This document shows positions 42,877 through 52,046 of a DNA stretch of 64,000 nt, one piece after another. The notes under the pieces are model-generated. The model was not told the origin of the DNA and ran no database searches. It saw only the letters and a list, made by a program, of their open reading frames with translations. Each line of letters begins with the position of its first letter. Position 1 is the stretch's first letter. Position numbers and translations under genes: made by a program. The DNA is from Lachnospiraceae bacterium AM93-12TA (GTDB lineage: Bacteria; Bacillota; Clostridia; Lachnospirales; Lachnospiraceae): contig JAQERH010000010.1 of NCBI GenBank assembly GCA_027698105.1, positions 17,367 through 81,366 on the forward strand. The letters run 5' to 3'.

Positions 42877-45800
42877 ATGAGAGAACGAATCAACCGGCTG
42901 GCTATGGGCATTGTGGATACAGCAAAGCCCAGAGTGCTCTGGACGCCGGATGCGATAGAAGAGACAATCAGAACAAATACAACGGTAAAGAGAGAACTGT
43001 TTATTGGAACCGAGGGAGGCGGAAGTGTGAAAGGCCTGGTCTATTCCACCAGCGACAGAGTCCGTGTTTTTGCAGATCACGCATCCTTCGGCGGAGTGAG
43101 AAACAGGATTGCCTACGAGGTGGATACTTCCTTTATGGAGGCGGGTGATGAGATCGACGGAATGTTTCACCTGGTTACAAGCTGCGGTGAAATAGAAATT
43201 CCGTATGTTTTTTATGTGGATCTGGCTGCGTCAGGGAACGTGCTGAGCAGACTGAAGACGCCGGAAGACTTTGCTGAACTGGCAGGAAAGGATGGAGATA
43301 CGGCGCTTAGGCTGCTGGATTATCCTGATTTTCTGGAAGCGCCCTTTATGCAGGATCCTCATGTGCGTGCAGTTTATGAGGGGCTGAAGGGGCATGGCAG
43401 CAGGCAGTGCCTTTTGGAAGAGTTTCTGAACGGTCTTAGAGTGAAAGAGCCTTTCTGCATTTTTTTCGATGAAGAGCAGAAAACCTACGAGAATCCCTCT
43501 GGTCATGTCCAGGACGCCATAGAGATCCAAAGCAGAGGATGGGGGTACATCTGCCTGGAAGCAGAGGCAGATGGAGATTTTATTCATCTGTTAAAGAGGA
43601 CTATGACTCAGGAAGACTTCAAGAATGGAGTATGCAGTCTTCCATTCCAGATTTTATCGGAAAATCTTCATGGAGGAAGAAATTATGGAGCTGTTTTTGT
43701 GACAGCTGCCGGAGAAACTCATAAAATTCCTGTTTCCGTAACAGTGGGAGGGGAGAAAACCAGAAGAAGTATTTCCTTTAGAGAAGATCTGAAAAATTAC
43801 ATGGAACTGAGGCTGCAGTATGAGGCCCTGTCAGAACCTGCTTCCGATTTAGAGGGAGGGGAGGAAGGACAGGAGGAAAATCAGTCCAGACAGACAGGAA
43901 AGCGGAAGAAGAAAGCGGAGGTGAAGGATGAAAGGATCCTGCGCCAGAGACGCCTGTCTTCCACTATGGGGCGTCTTCTGGATCGGATGAAAATTTCCTA
44001 TGAGGATGTGTCTGTCCGCCTTTTGGAGGCAGAACAGCTTCTGTCTGCCGGGCGCAGAGAACGGGCTCAGGCGCTGATAGACTCTGTGAAGGAGCAGGTT
44101 CTGGCGGAGCGGGACAGCAGAGTCATAAATTATTTTCTGTTTCAGTATATCCAGGTCTCCCTGTCTGGAGACGAGGCCCAGAGGGATGCCTTTTTAAGGC
44201 TTCTGCGCCGCCGCATGGCAGCAGAACCGGGAAATTTCTATTTATATATGATGACGCTTCGGCTGGATCCGGAGCTGGCCGCCAGCCCGGCTGCTGTCTA
44301 TGCAGATCTGCGCAGACAGTTCAGGGAAGGAGCCGCCAGTCCCTTCCTTTTTCTGGAGGCCTGCAGAATTCTGGTACAGGAACCGGAGTTTCTGAGAAGT
44401 ATGGAACCTTTTGAATCCCATGTTATCTATTTTGGAGCCAGAAGAGGCCTTCTCACAGAAGAGACGGCATTAGCGGCAGTGAAAGCGATTGACAGAAAAA
44501 AGGAGTTCTGGCCTTTTGGCCTCAAGATACTGACAGCTCTCTATGAACAGTTTGAAACTACAGAGATTCTTTCTGCTGTCTGCGCAATGCTGATCCGCGG
44601 AGGCTGCCGGGAAAACCGATATTTTTCCTGGTATGAAAAGGGAGTGGAGGAGAAGCTGCCCCTGACCAAGCTCTATGAGTATTACCTGTACTGCCTGCCG
44701 GAGGACTATGACAAGCCTCTTTCCAGGGAGATGCTTCTCTACTTTTCTTATGGCAGCGAACTGAATGAAAAGGGAAAGGCCAGATTGTATCGGAACGTAC
44801 TGGAGTTTTACAAAGGTGATGAGTCCATTTTTCGGTTTTATGAGCGTGAGATTGAAAAATTTGCCCTTTCCCAGCTGTTTGCAGGCAGGATCAGCAGAGA
44901 TCTGGCAGTTATTTACCGGAATGTGATTTATCCGGAGGTAGTAGATCGGCAGTTGGCCCAGGTACTCCCTTCTGTGCTGAAATCCAACTGCATTACTGTG
45001 AAGGATAAACATATCCGCTATGTAATTGTGCGCCATGAAGAGCTGACGGTAGAGGATGCCTATCCTCTGACTGGCCAGACCGCCTATGTGCCATTATTTT
45101 CCAGCCGCGATATTTTAATGTTTCAGGATGAGGCGGGAAACAGGTTTATGAGTACCGCCTATGAGACGTCTGCAGCCATGGATGGGGAGGAACTGGCTAA
45201 ACGTTGTTTCCAGGTATATCCGGAGCATCCCAGCCTGCTTTTAAATGCTTGCCAGAAGGTGCTTTACCAGGAGGAGAGAGAACGAGAGGGACAGTCTGAC
45301 TCCATGACAGAAGAAGAGGAGGAAATTCTCTTAAAAGCGCTTTCTGAGCCGTCTCTTCACCCGATTTACAGAAAAAAAATCATGTCTGCCCTGATCCGGC
45401 ATTATGTGTGCAGCCTGGCTCCGGGAGGACAGGGAAACAGAGAAAAGGCAGCAGCTTTCCTGATGTCAGCTGATAAGGATTCCATGAGTCCCGGCGAGAG
45501 AGCGCAGATTATGAAGGCGCTGATTGCCCAGGGCTGCTACGGTGAGGCTTATGACATGCTGTGCAGGTACGGAAGCGAGCATCTGGGGACAGCTGAACTG
45601 AAGAAGCTGGTGATCAAGATGCTGTTAGACAGCCTGATGGGTGAGGATGAACGTCTGTTAAGTCTTTCCTTCCAGATTTTTCAGGAGGGCCAGGCGGACA
45701 GCACCATACTGGATTATCTGTGTGAGTATTTTAACGGCACAGTAGATCAGATGTTCTGCATTTTATTAGCCGGAATCAGGTCCCAGACAGATACGGCTGA

Positions 45801-46575
45801 CATGGAAGAACGGCTGCTCTGTCAGATGCTTTTTACCGGCTGTACTGAAAAGATGGATCGGGTGTTTGATCTCTATGCATCCAGGAAGAAGACCAGGGAC
45901 ATGATCGTAAAGGCCTATTTTACTGTAAAGTGCATTGATTATTTTATGGAAGAGAAGCCGGCTCAGGACAAGGTGTTCGCCTACCTGGAGGGGGCAGTTT
46001 ACAACAGCTCTGACAGAGATAAAATCCCTGATATTTATCTGCTGGCTTTAACAAAGTATTATGCCTCTCTTCCGTCTCTCAGCGAAGAGCAGGAGGAGCT
46101 GTGCAGAACCATTACAGAGGTGCTTTTAGAGGCAGGCATGGAATTTTCCTATTTCAAAGATTTGTCCAGGTTTGCCCCTGTTCCGGAGCGTCTTCTTGAT
46201 AAAGAAATGATTGAATTTCACGGCGAAAAGGACTCAGATCCGGTGCTGATGGTTCGGGTGCTTCCAGAGGAACAGGAGTTTGTCTGTGAGGAGATGAAAG
46301 AGGTCTATAAGGGTATTTTCGTTCGGGAAAAGATAGTGTTCGAGGGAGAGGTTCTGGAATATCAGATTTATAAACAGCGGGGGGATGAGACGCCTGCTGT
46401 TTCCGGAAGCCTGGAGCGCAGAGAACCGCCTGTGAAGCAGAAGGGAACGCGGTTTGCCCTTCTCAATCAGATGAGTTTAAGCTTTGATATGCAGAATGAG
46501 AATACTTTGAGAAGCCAGATGGAGGAGTATCTGACAGCAGATGCCATTTCTTCCTCTCTGTTCGGGCTTTTGTAG
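42877..46575 (+). CDS. DUF5717-family giant protein of the DUF5716/5717 unit
   Basis: 1232 residues. ATGs at 42853 and 42877 are in frame; GCAGGTGAG is best spaced for 42877. The N-terminal part (about 1-300) is beta-rich, with Ig-like sandwiches (for example VKGLVYSTSDRVRVFADH and CGEIEIPYVFYVD). Then a charged linker (about 317-350, Glu/Gln/Lys-rich) and a long alpha-solenoid resembling TPR-like repeats (about 370-1100) follow. A final beta domain (about 1110-1200) holds PVLMVRVLPEEQEF. There is no signal peptide or membrane span. The family is DUF5717, function unknown. It is probably cotranscribed with DUF5716 and a TPR protein. Confidence 0.8.
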   Translation: MRERINRLAMGIVDTAKPRVLWTPDAIEETIRTNTTVKRELFIGTEGGGSVKGLVYSTSDRVRVFADHASFGGVRNRIAYEVDTSFMEAGDEIDGMFHLVTSCGEIEIPYVFYVDLAASGNVLSRLKTPEDFAELAGKDGDTALRLLDYPDFLEAPFMQDPHVRAVYEGLKGHGSRQCLLEEFLNGLRVKEPFCIFFDEEQKTYENPSGHVQDAIEIQSRGWGYICLEAEADGDFIHLLKRTMTQEDFKNGVCSLPFQILSENLHGGRNYGAVFVTAAGETHKIPVSVTVGGEKTRRSISFREDLKNYMELRLQYEALSEPASDLEGGEEGQEENQSRQTGKRKKKAEVKDERILRQRRLSSTMGRLLDRMKISYEDVSVRLLEAEQLLSAGRRERAQALIDSVKEQVLAERDSRVINYFLFQYIQVSLSGDEAQRDAFLRLLRRRMAAEPGNFYLYMMTLRLDPELAASPAAVYADLRRQFREGAASPFLFLEACRILVQEPEFLRSMEPFESHVIYFGARRGLLTEETALAAVKAIDRKKEFWPFGLKILTALYEQFETTEILSAVCAMLIRGGCRENRYFSWYEKGVEEKLPLTKLYEYYLYCLPEDYDKPLSREMLLYFSYGSELNEKGKARLYRNVLEFYKGDESIFRFYEREIEKFALSQLFAGRISRDLAVIYRNVIYPEVVDRQLAQVLPSVLKSNCITVKDKHIRYVIVRHEELTVEDAYPLTGQTAYVPLFSSRDILMFQDEAGNRFMSTAYETSAAMDGEELAKRCFQVYPEHPSLLLNACQKVLYQEEREREGQSDSMTEEEEEILLKALSEPSLHPIYRKKIMSALIRHYVCSLAPGGQGNREKAAAFLMSADKDSMSPGERAQIMKALIAQGCYGEAYDMLCRYGSEHLGTAELKKLVIKMLLDSLMGEDERLLSLSFQIFQEGQADSTILDYLCEYFNGTVDQMFCILLAGIRSQTDTADMEERLLCQMLFTGCTEKMDRVFDLYASRKKTRDMIVKAYFTVKCIDYFMEEKPAQDKVFAYLEGAVYNSSDRDKIPDIYLLALTKYYASLPSLSEEQEELCRTITEVLLEAGMEFSYFKDLSRFAPVPERLLDKEMIEFHGEKDSDPVLMVRVLPEEQEFVCEEMKEVYKGIFVREKIVFEGEVLEYQIYKQRGDETPAVSGSLERREPPVKQKGTRFALLNQMSLSFDMQNENTLRSQMEEYLTADAISSSLFGLL

Positions 46576-46658
46576 CAGAGAATACCGGAAAAACCCAGAG
46601 AGCGGCAGAGCCGGGAAACAGATATGATAAAGTAATGAAGAAAGGGGCTTGCTGAAAA

Positions 46659-47879
46659 ATGGACGGACTTGTACTGGGAATCGATCTGTGCGATACCTAT
46701 ACATCCATCACGGCTTTAGAGCCGGAACGGACATGGACGATAAAAACAGCAGTCTGTAAAAATAGACAGGCAGAGGAATGGTATGTGGGGGAGGAGGCTT
46801 CTGTCCGTGCCATGGCAGGAGATCTGCACTGGGACGGTCTGCTTTCCAGAGTACAAAGGGATGAAAAGGAACCAGGAAAAGAGGACGGCTATACAGGGCT
46901 GGATCTGCTGAAACGCTTTTTAAAGGCAGTATTAGAACTTCCGAAAAAGGCAGCAGATCAGGAGAGTGTGAGCCGTCTGGTTATTGCCCTGAGAAAGCCG
47001 GAGATCCGACTGATGGACAGCCTGCTCTATTGTGCTGACTATCTGGGAATTGACAGAAGCCGGGTTCACATTGTGAGTCATACAGAGAGCTTCGTCTACT
47101 ATGTTATGAGCCAGAAGAGGGATGTGTGGAGCAATCAGGTGGGAATGTTCGAGCTGTCGGAGGGCTGTGCGGCCTATTATGAGCTGAAGACACAGAGAGG
47201 CTCCGGAGGAATGATTGTTACTGCTGACCGGGAAGCGCTTCAGGAGGAAATTACGCTGGAGTATTTAAAACGGCCGGAGGGAGCTTCTTCAGAGGATCAG
47301 TTTCTGTCCGCCTGTGCTGACAGACTGCTGGATAAACGCCTGTTCTCCGCAGTCATTCTCACAGGAGACGGATTTGCTGTTACTGACTGGGCCGGCAGTT
47401 TTATGAAGAAAATCTGCAGCAAGCGCAGAGTGTTCGCGGAGTACGGCCTGTTTTCAAAGGGAGCTGCCTATCGGGGAGCAGATTACGAGAAGGAGCATAC
47501 GGATTATCCGTTCGTCTGCATCTGCGAGGGAAGGCTTCAGTACACAATTTCCCTTCGGGTTCTGAACCGGGGAAAGGATATGAATCTGGTGCTGGCAGCT
47601 GCAGGAGACAACTGGTACGAGGCCAGAAGTACAGTGGAGCTGATTGCCGATGGAGAGGACCATCTGGAATTTACCATTTCCTCTCTGGATCAGAGGAAAA
47701 AGAGAGTGGTTCCTGTAGCCCTTCAGGACTTTCCGATCAGGGATAATAAGACCAACCGAATTCAGGTGACCATTGGATTTTCAGACGAGAGTACCATGAT
47801 TATTATCGTGAAAGATAAAGGCTTCGGCGAGCTGTTTCCTGCCACAAAAGCCATGGTAAGACAAGAGGTGGTATTATGA
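46659..47879 (+). CDS. DUF5716-family protein with Hsp70/actin-like ATPase signatures
   Basis: 406 residues. The start LVLGIDLCDTYTSI looks like the phosphate-1 loop of the Hsp70/actin/sugar-kinase fold. Later HTESFVYYV, VGMFELSEGCAAYY (a phosphate-2-like strand), VILTGDGFAV (adenosine-like motif) and SKGAAYRGA, which resembles the GAA.xG stretch of Hsp70s, appear in the expected order. A beta-rich C-terminus (about 285-400) could be a substrate-like domain. It is shorter than DnaK and has unusual residues, so ATPase activity is untested. Its gene lies between the DUF5717 and TPR genes. Confidence 0.7.
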   Translation: MDGLVLGIDLCDTYTSITALEPERTWTIKTAVCKNRQAEEWYVGEEASVRAMAGDLHWDGLLSRVQRDEKEPGKEDGYTGLDLLKRFLKAVLELPKKAADQESVSRLVIALRKPEIRLMDSLLYCADYLGIDRSRVHIVSHTESFVYYVMSQKRDVWSNQVGMFELSEGCAAYYELKTQRGSGGMIVTADREALQEEITLEYLKRPEGASSEDQFLSACADRLLDKRLFSAVILTGDGFAVTDWAGSFMKKICSKRRVFAEYGLFSKGAAYRGADYEKEHTDYPFVCICEGRLQYTISLRVLNRGKDMNLVLAAAGDNWYEARSTVELIADGEDHLEFTISSLDQRKKRVVPVALQDFPIRDNKTNRIQVTIGFSDESTMIIIVKDKGFGELFPATKAMVRQEVVL

Positions 47880-48688
47880 GTTTAATACTGTGCAGACAGG
47901 AGGAGGTAAAGCATCCTTTTTATATTGAAGCTCTGGGCGTCCACATCTGGTCATCCCAGGAGCTCTGCTATGTGATTTATAATTATCCTCTGCTGGCCAT
48001 GGATCATTTTCTGGATGAGAGGCTGACAGAGTTTATTGAGAAGGAGCTTCGAATGACAGTTCTGGCAGCAAAGCTGGAAAATGGTCTGAGAACAGGAGCG
48101 GATGAGGACGAGCTGATTTTCATGTTTTTGGAGGAGTGTCATTTTTACAGTCCTAAGGAGATCACAGCTTTCAGACAGAAGATCAGCTCTTACCGGAATA
48201 TGGGTTCCCTGGAGTTTGCAAAGGCTACCGCAGACTATTATTACACGCTTCGCCAGTACGGCACAGCGCTGCGGGGGTATGAGAAGCTTTTAGACTGCCA
48301 GAGAAACAAGGCTGCTGACGATGAATTTCTGGGAAAGATCTGGAACAACATGGGCGCCTGCTATGCGGGTCTGTTCTGGTTCGACAAGGCCATGCAGGCC
48401 TACGAGATGTCCTGGAGCTACAGAAAGGATCCGGACACAGTAAAGAAGATGTATCACCTGACTCTGTTAGACCCCAGACTGTCTGTTAAGAACCGGTTTG
48501 GAGCCGGACTGCTGGAAACCAGGAAGGATCAGTGGAAGGAAGAATTCGAAGAGGCGGTGAAACAGGCCAGACATTCTGAGAGTGTGAGACAGGCAGAGGA
48601 GCTGTTCAATCAGGAAAAATCTGCCCGCAGACAGGCAGAGGGCGAACTGCTGTCCAGGTGGAAGTCAGGCTACAGGGCCATGATATAG
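47876..48688 (+). CDS. TPR-containing protein of the DUF5716/5717 unit
   Basis: 270 residues. The helical middle has TPR-like repeats, clearest in WNNMGACYAGLFWFDKAMQAYE (about 159-180), preceded by ADYYYTLRQYGTALRGYEKL. The C-terminus is a Glu/Arg/Gln coiled-coil. It overlaps the DUF5716 gene by 4 bases. By analogy with TPR co-chaperones it may link the Hsp70-like protein to clients or to the DUF5717 solenoid; that is inference. Confidence 0.65.
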   Translation: MSLILCRQEEVKHPFYIEALGVHIWSSQELCYVIYNYPLLAMDHFLDERLTEFIEKELRMTVLAAKLENGLRTGADEDELIFMFLEECHFYSPKEITAFRQKISSYRNMGSLEFAKATADYYYTLRQYGTALRGYEKLLDCQRNKAADDEFLGKIWNNMGACYAGLFWFDKAMQAYEMSWSYRKDPDTVKKMYHLTLLDPRLSVKNRFGAGLLETRKDQWKEEFEEAVKQARHSESVRQAEELFNQEKSARRQAEGELLSRWKSGYRAMI

Positions 48689-48713
48689 ATAAAAACGGTT
48701 CAAACGAACAGAA

Positions 48714-48742
48714 AAAAGGCGGAGCATCTGGCTCCGCCTTAA
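48714..48742. terminator. Terminator between the TPR gene and the convergent nucleoid-protein gene
   Basis: AAGGCGGAGC pairs with GCTCCGCCTT around a 4-6 base loop; A-rich on the left and T-bearing on the right. Confidence 0.7.
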
Positions 48743-49753
48743 CTATTTTGACATGAGATGGCCGATATTTTTAATGAGAACAGAGATTGTTCCATCTGGA
48801 TTTGTGATAAATTCCACCCGGTCCGGATTCTGATATTCCTCCATGGGAATAGTAATTTCAATACCCGTATCGGTAGTCAGATGCTGCCTCTGAAATTTTT
48901 TAACCGTCTGTTCATTTTTAGGCTGAACGGTCTCGTAGGACAGGTTGTATTTCTCCATTTTTTCATCAAAGGCCGTTTGCATTTCAGGGCTGTCGGGAAA
49001 AACCTTTTCCCGGAGAGATTCTACCTTGATGGCGCCTTCTTCTTCCAGCTCTTTATAGATCACATTTTTAATTTCCATTTTGCGTTCAGCATCATCATCC
49101 CCGTAATACTTCCGGCTGACCTGATCCACTGCCCTTGTCACAATATCCAGCTTGGACTTCTGAGATAAGGGGGCGTGGCATTCCAGATAAAGTTCTGAAA
49201 AATAAAGGCGCTTTTCGCCGTTTACCTCGTACTTTTTCTCTGTCACCAGAAGCTCTCCAGTCCCAAGATTTACAGCAAAGGCCTCGGAAAGCTTCTGCCC
49301 CTGACTGGGGAGCAGAGCCTTCTGAAGAATAATGCTGTTGGTATTTTTTCCCTCCTGTTCCTTGGTCAGGTGGGTGTAGGAGGTCTTGTAATTCATTTTC
49401 AGAAGAGCCAGATAATCGTTTCCCCCGGCAGAGAAAACTACCACTGCAATGTCAGCGGGGGGAATATCGATATTGGCATTCATAATGTCATAGAGCAGCT
49501 GGGCCAGCTGTCTGCTGGTCTCTACAAAGGTATCAGGAGTACACTGCTCCAGCAGCTGCCTGACAGGAGATTCATTCCCGAAACGGCAGAGCTTTACTTC
49601 ATCGCTTTCTGTAAATTTTTCAATGTGGGCCTTAAAAAAATCGGACAGATCGCCAGACAGGTCGATAGGGCAGTCGGAGAGAACCGGTACGCCTACCGAC
49701 GAGTCCAGGATATGTACAATCCCTGTTTTCATAATGATATCTTCTGATTTCAT
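48743..49753 (-). CDS. Nucleoid-associated protein, YejK/NdpA family
   Basis: 336 residues of the 37-kDa nucleoid-associated family (PF04245). Family stretches are MNANIDIPPADIAVVVFSAGGNDYLALLKMNYK and LKIDITRAVDQVSRKYY-type helices (here SKLDIVTRAVDQVSRKYYGDDD). It should be cytoplasmic and DNA-associated. An in-frame ATG at 49732 is possible, but AGGAGGGCGTTTTCCT suits the ATG at 49753. It lies 14 bases after a large membrane protein gene and likely shares its transcript. Confidence 0.82.
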   Translation of the reverse strand: MKSEDIIMKTGIVHILDSSVGVPVLSDCPIDLSGDLSDFFKAHIEKFTESDEVKLCRFGNESPVRQLLEQCTPDTFVETSRQLAQLLYDIMNANIDIPPADIAVVVFSAGGNDYLALLKMNYKTSYTHLTKEQEGKNTNSIILQKALLPSQGQKLSEAFAVNLGTGELLVTEKKYEVNGEKRLYFSELYLECHAPLSQKSKLDIVTRAVDQVSRKYYGDDDAERKMEIKNVIYKELEEEGAIKVESLREKVFPDSPEMQTAFDEKMEKYNLSYETVQPKNEQTVKKFQRQHLTTDTGIEITIPMEEYQNPDRVEFITNPDGTISVLIKNIGHLMSK

Positions 49754-49767
49754 AGGAAAACGCCCTC

Positions 49768-51624
49768 CTACTGTTCAGCTGCCGTCTGTTCAGCTTCAGC
49801 ATCTGCCGTCTTGCCAGCAGGGAAGGTTTCATCCATGCTTTCCGGCTGAGAAAGAGCCGGTTCAGCGGGGGCCTGAGCGGCTTCCAAAGAAGCCGCAGGC
49901 TGACTGGATGCAGAGGCTCCGTCAGGAAGAATCAGTTCATGTACCTCTGTTACACGCCGCACAGCGCCGTCCTCAGAATAGGAGAAGGAAAGCTCTGCGC
50001 CCGGCTGCATGAAAGGCAGTTTTTCATGGACATCTACAAAGGCAGTATACACCTGGGAATCACCTTCAAGAGTAAAGTAATAGCAGGTATTTCCAGATAC
50101 AACTGCGTTTGCAAGGGAAGCAACAGTACCAGTAATTTCTGTACTGTCTGCCGGCTCCTGTACCTCTACCTCTTCCAGATTCAGGGCCTTTCTGTAATTT
50201 CTCTTGGCTTCATCAATCGTCTGTCCTGTTCCTACGATCTGGTACTGTTCTACGTCAACAAAGGCGTACATTTTAACAAGTCCGGCATTATCCTTCAGTG
50301 AGAGGAAATAGGTAGGACGGTTGGAAATATTAAGGAGCAGCGGGAAGGTAGCAGAGTAGTTTAAGTGCTGCACCTGTCCCTGGGCGGAAGCCATGGCAGA
50401 GGTCTCTGTAGCTCCCGGAACGGTATAAAATTTTGTTTCTTTTGTACGGCAGTTCACAAGAACAAAGCCGATGTTGGACTCGTCTGCTGTCACGGAGCTC
50501 ATGCCTGTATACAGATAGACGTCGTCATTGATAGCCATGTAATTGTAGCCATAGGTAGTGCGGCGCACATCTCTCTGGCCGAAGACAGAGTTGATATATC
50601 CATGCTGGAATCTGCCGTTGTCATCCAGCTGGCCGATTAAAAGCTCTGCATAGTAGAGCTGATCCACCCACTGGGGAACTTCTTCTTTTGAATACCACTG
50701 ACTTTCACCTGTTACAGCATTGACTAACACAGCGCCGTCAATGTCCTTGCCGTCCCACCAGCCAATCCGGTAAGTGATAGTAGGAGCGATCCAGTAGGGA
50801 GTTCCGTTGTCATCGATCTCAAAGGATACAGTTTCAAACATCTTTGTGGGATATTTAAAACGGATATACCGGTAAATGTTGCGGAAGAAATATTCGCTGG
50901 GGGAGTATCTCATTCCATTTTCCAGCCATACCAGGTTAGTCTCCTGAGTTACCATATCCACGGTCAGATAGGCAGGAAGACCTTCCTTGTGGTTAAAAAG
51001 CCACTTGACTGGATCCGCATATCGAAGCGGAGTGACGCGGTAAGGAGAACCCTTATAGTTAATCTGGGTATAGTCATTCTGAATTTCAAACTGGGAAACC
51101 AGCTCCGTCATTTCGCCTAATTTCCGGCTGCCGAGACGGGAGGCAGTGTCCTTGTCAACGACAGGGATCTGGGACATATTAAGCTCTGCCACATCCTGGG
51201 AGAAATCACCGTTTTCAATGGCAACCAGATCGCGGTAACGGGTGGCATTAAAAAACTGAAGACCCATCAGGGAAGCAGCTGTCATAAGGATAATAATGAT
51301 GCCAATGGCAATAAAGCCATATTTTAAAGGTCTGCCAAGGCTGACACTGCTTTTCTGACTGCTGTTTCTGCGAAAAACAAACTGTCCTGTCTCTTCATCC
51401 TTTACCATCTGAACGCCCCGTCCGGAGCCCAGAGTCTGCAGAAAATCCTTCATATAGGACAGAAAATTGACAACAAGAAAAATAAGAATACAGAGAATCA
51501 GAAAAACAAGAAAATTCTTATCTTTCAGATTCACAGCCGGAAGCATGGAATAAAACAGCAAAAACATCAGAGCTGCAGATACCAGAATCCGGATTACCAT
51601 AGATGAAATATTTTTGGCTTTCAT
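49768..51624 (-). CDS. Large membrane protein with extracytoplasmic beta-rich domain
   Basis: 618 residues. Three hydrophobic segments near the N-terminus (about 10-30, 38-55 and 103-125) precede a long soluble part (about 126-600). The latter contains a repeated WFxNHKEGLPAYLTVDMVTQETNLVWLE-type strand pattern and a final OB-like stretch (about 500-560, TEITGTVASLANAVVSGNTCYYF). A Gln/Ala/Pro/Glu-rich tail (about 565-618) ends it. No catalytic motif was recognised; the family is unknown to me. AAAGGAGGAC precedes the ATG. Confidence 0.7.
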   Translation of the reverse strand: MKAKNISSMVIRILVSAALMFLLFYSMLPAVNLKDKNFLVFLILCILIFLVVNFLSYMKDFLQTLGSGRGVQMVKDEETGQFVFRRNSSQKSSVSLGRPLKYGFIAIGIIIILMTAASLMGLQFFNATRYRDLVAIENGDFSQDVAELNMSQIPVVDKDTASRLGSRKLGEMTELVSQFEIQNDYTQINYKGSPYRVTPLRYADPVKWLFNHKEGLPAYLTVDMVTQETNLVWLENGMRYSPSEYFFRNIYRYIRFKYPTKMFETVSFEIDDNGTPYWIAPTITYRIGWWDGKDIDGAVLVNAVTGESQWYSKEEVPQWVDQLYYAELLIGQLDDNGRFQHGYINSVFGQRDVRRTTYGYNYMAINDDVYLYTGMSSVTADESNIGFVLVNCRTKETKFYTVPGATETSAMASAQGQVQHLNYSATFPLLLNISNRPTYFLSLKDNAGLVKMYAFVDVEQYQIVGTGQTIDEAKRNYRKALNLEEVEVQEPADSTEITGTVASLANAVVSGNTCYYFTLEGDSQVYTAFVDVHEKLPFMQPGAELSFSYSEDGAVRRVTEVHELILPDGASASSQPAASLEAAQAPAEPALSQPESMDETFPAGKTADAEAEQTAAEQ

Positions 51625-51653
51625 AAAGTCCTCCTTTAAAGTATGTAGAAACT

Positions 51654-51681
51654 ATTTTATCATTTATGGAGAGAAAATCAA
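51654..51681 (-). promoter_or_regulatory. Promoter of the membrane protein/nucleoid protein pair
   Basis: Minus strand TTGATT (complement 51676-51681), 16-base spacer and TAAAAT (complement 51654-51659). Confidence 0.55.
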
Positions 51682-51860
51682 GGAGATGGGGAAGGTTTTA
51701 GATAAATTTCACAGATGGCAGAAAAACAGAAAAAAGAGCCGCTTAATAAGCAGTTAAGCGATGCTTTTAAAGAGACTGCAGGCAGAGATATCGTGAAAAA
51801 ATCAAGAAAATCCTAAGAAAATCTTTCCCATTTCCTTCCATTGGATCCTTTTTAGATATA

Positions 51861-51889
51861 TTGACCGTATTTTCAAATAGTGTTATAAT
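51861..51889 (+). promoter_or_regulatory. Promoter of the loaP polysaccharide operon
   Basis: TTGACC (51861-51866), 17-base spacer and perfect TATAAT (51884-51889). A leader of about 150 bases lies before loaP. Confidence 0.75.
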
Positions 51890-51895
51890 CGACAG

Positions 51896-52046
51896 GAATA
51901 TGATGGAGAAAATCGTGAAACCTTCGTAAAGCTAATGGGGCATATGTAAGGAAGAAACGAGGTTATAGACGAGAGAAACGTTCGGGATAAAAACTATTTT
52001 TTATTGCGGATATGGCGAAGCTATACCCAAAAACAGGAGAACAGAC
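51896..52046 (+). promoter_or_regulatory. Untranslated leader of loaP, possibly structured
   Basis: About 150 bases with no gene. It contains CGTAAAGCTAATGGGGC and a GGATATGGC/GCTATACC hairpin near the loaP start. Some words recall known aptamers (GEMM-I c-di-GMP type CGCAAAGC), but the rest of that consensus is missing. I make no class assignment. Confidence 0.35.

Noticed and set aside
51896..52046. GEMM-I c-di-GMP riboswitch
   Set aside because: Only a short word resembles the consensus; the tetraloop receptor and flanking stems are not convincing.
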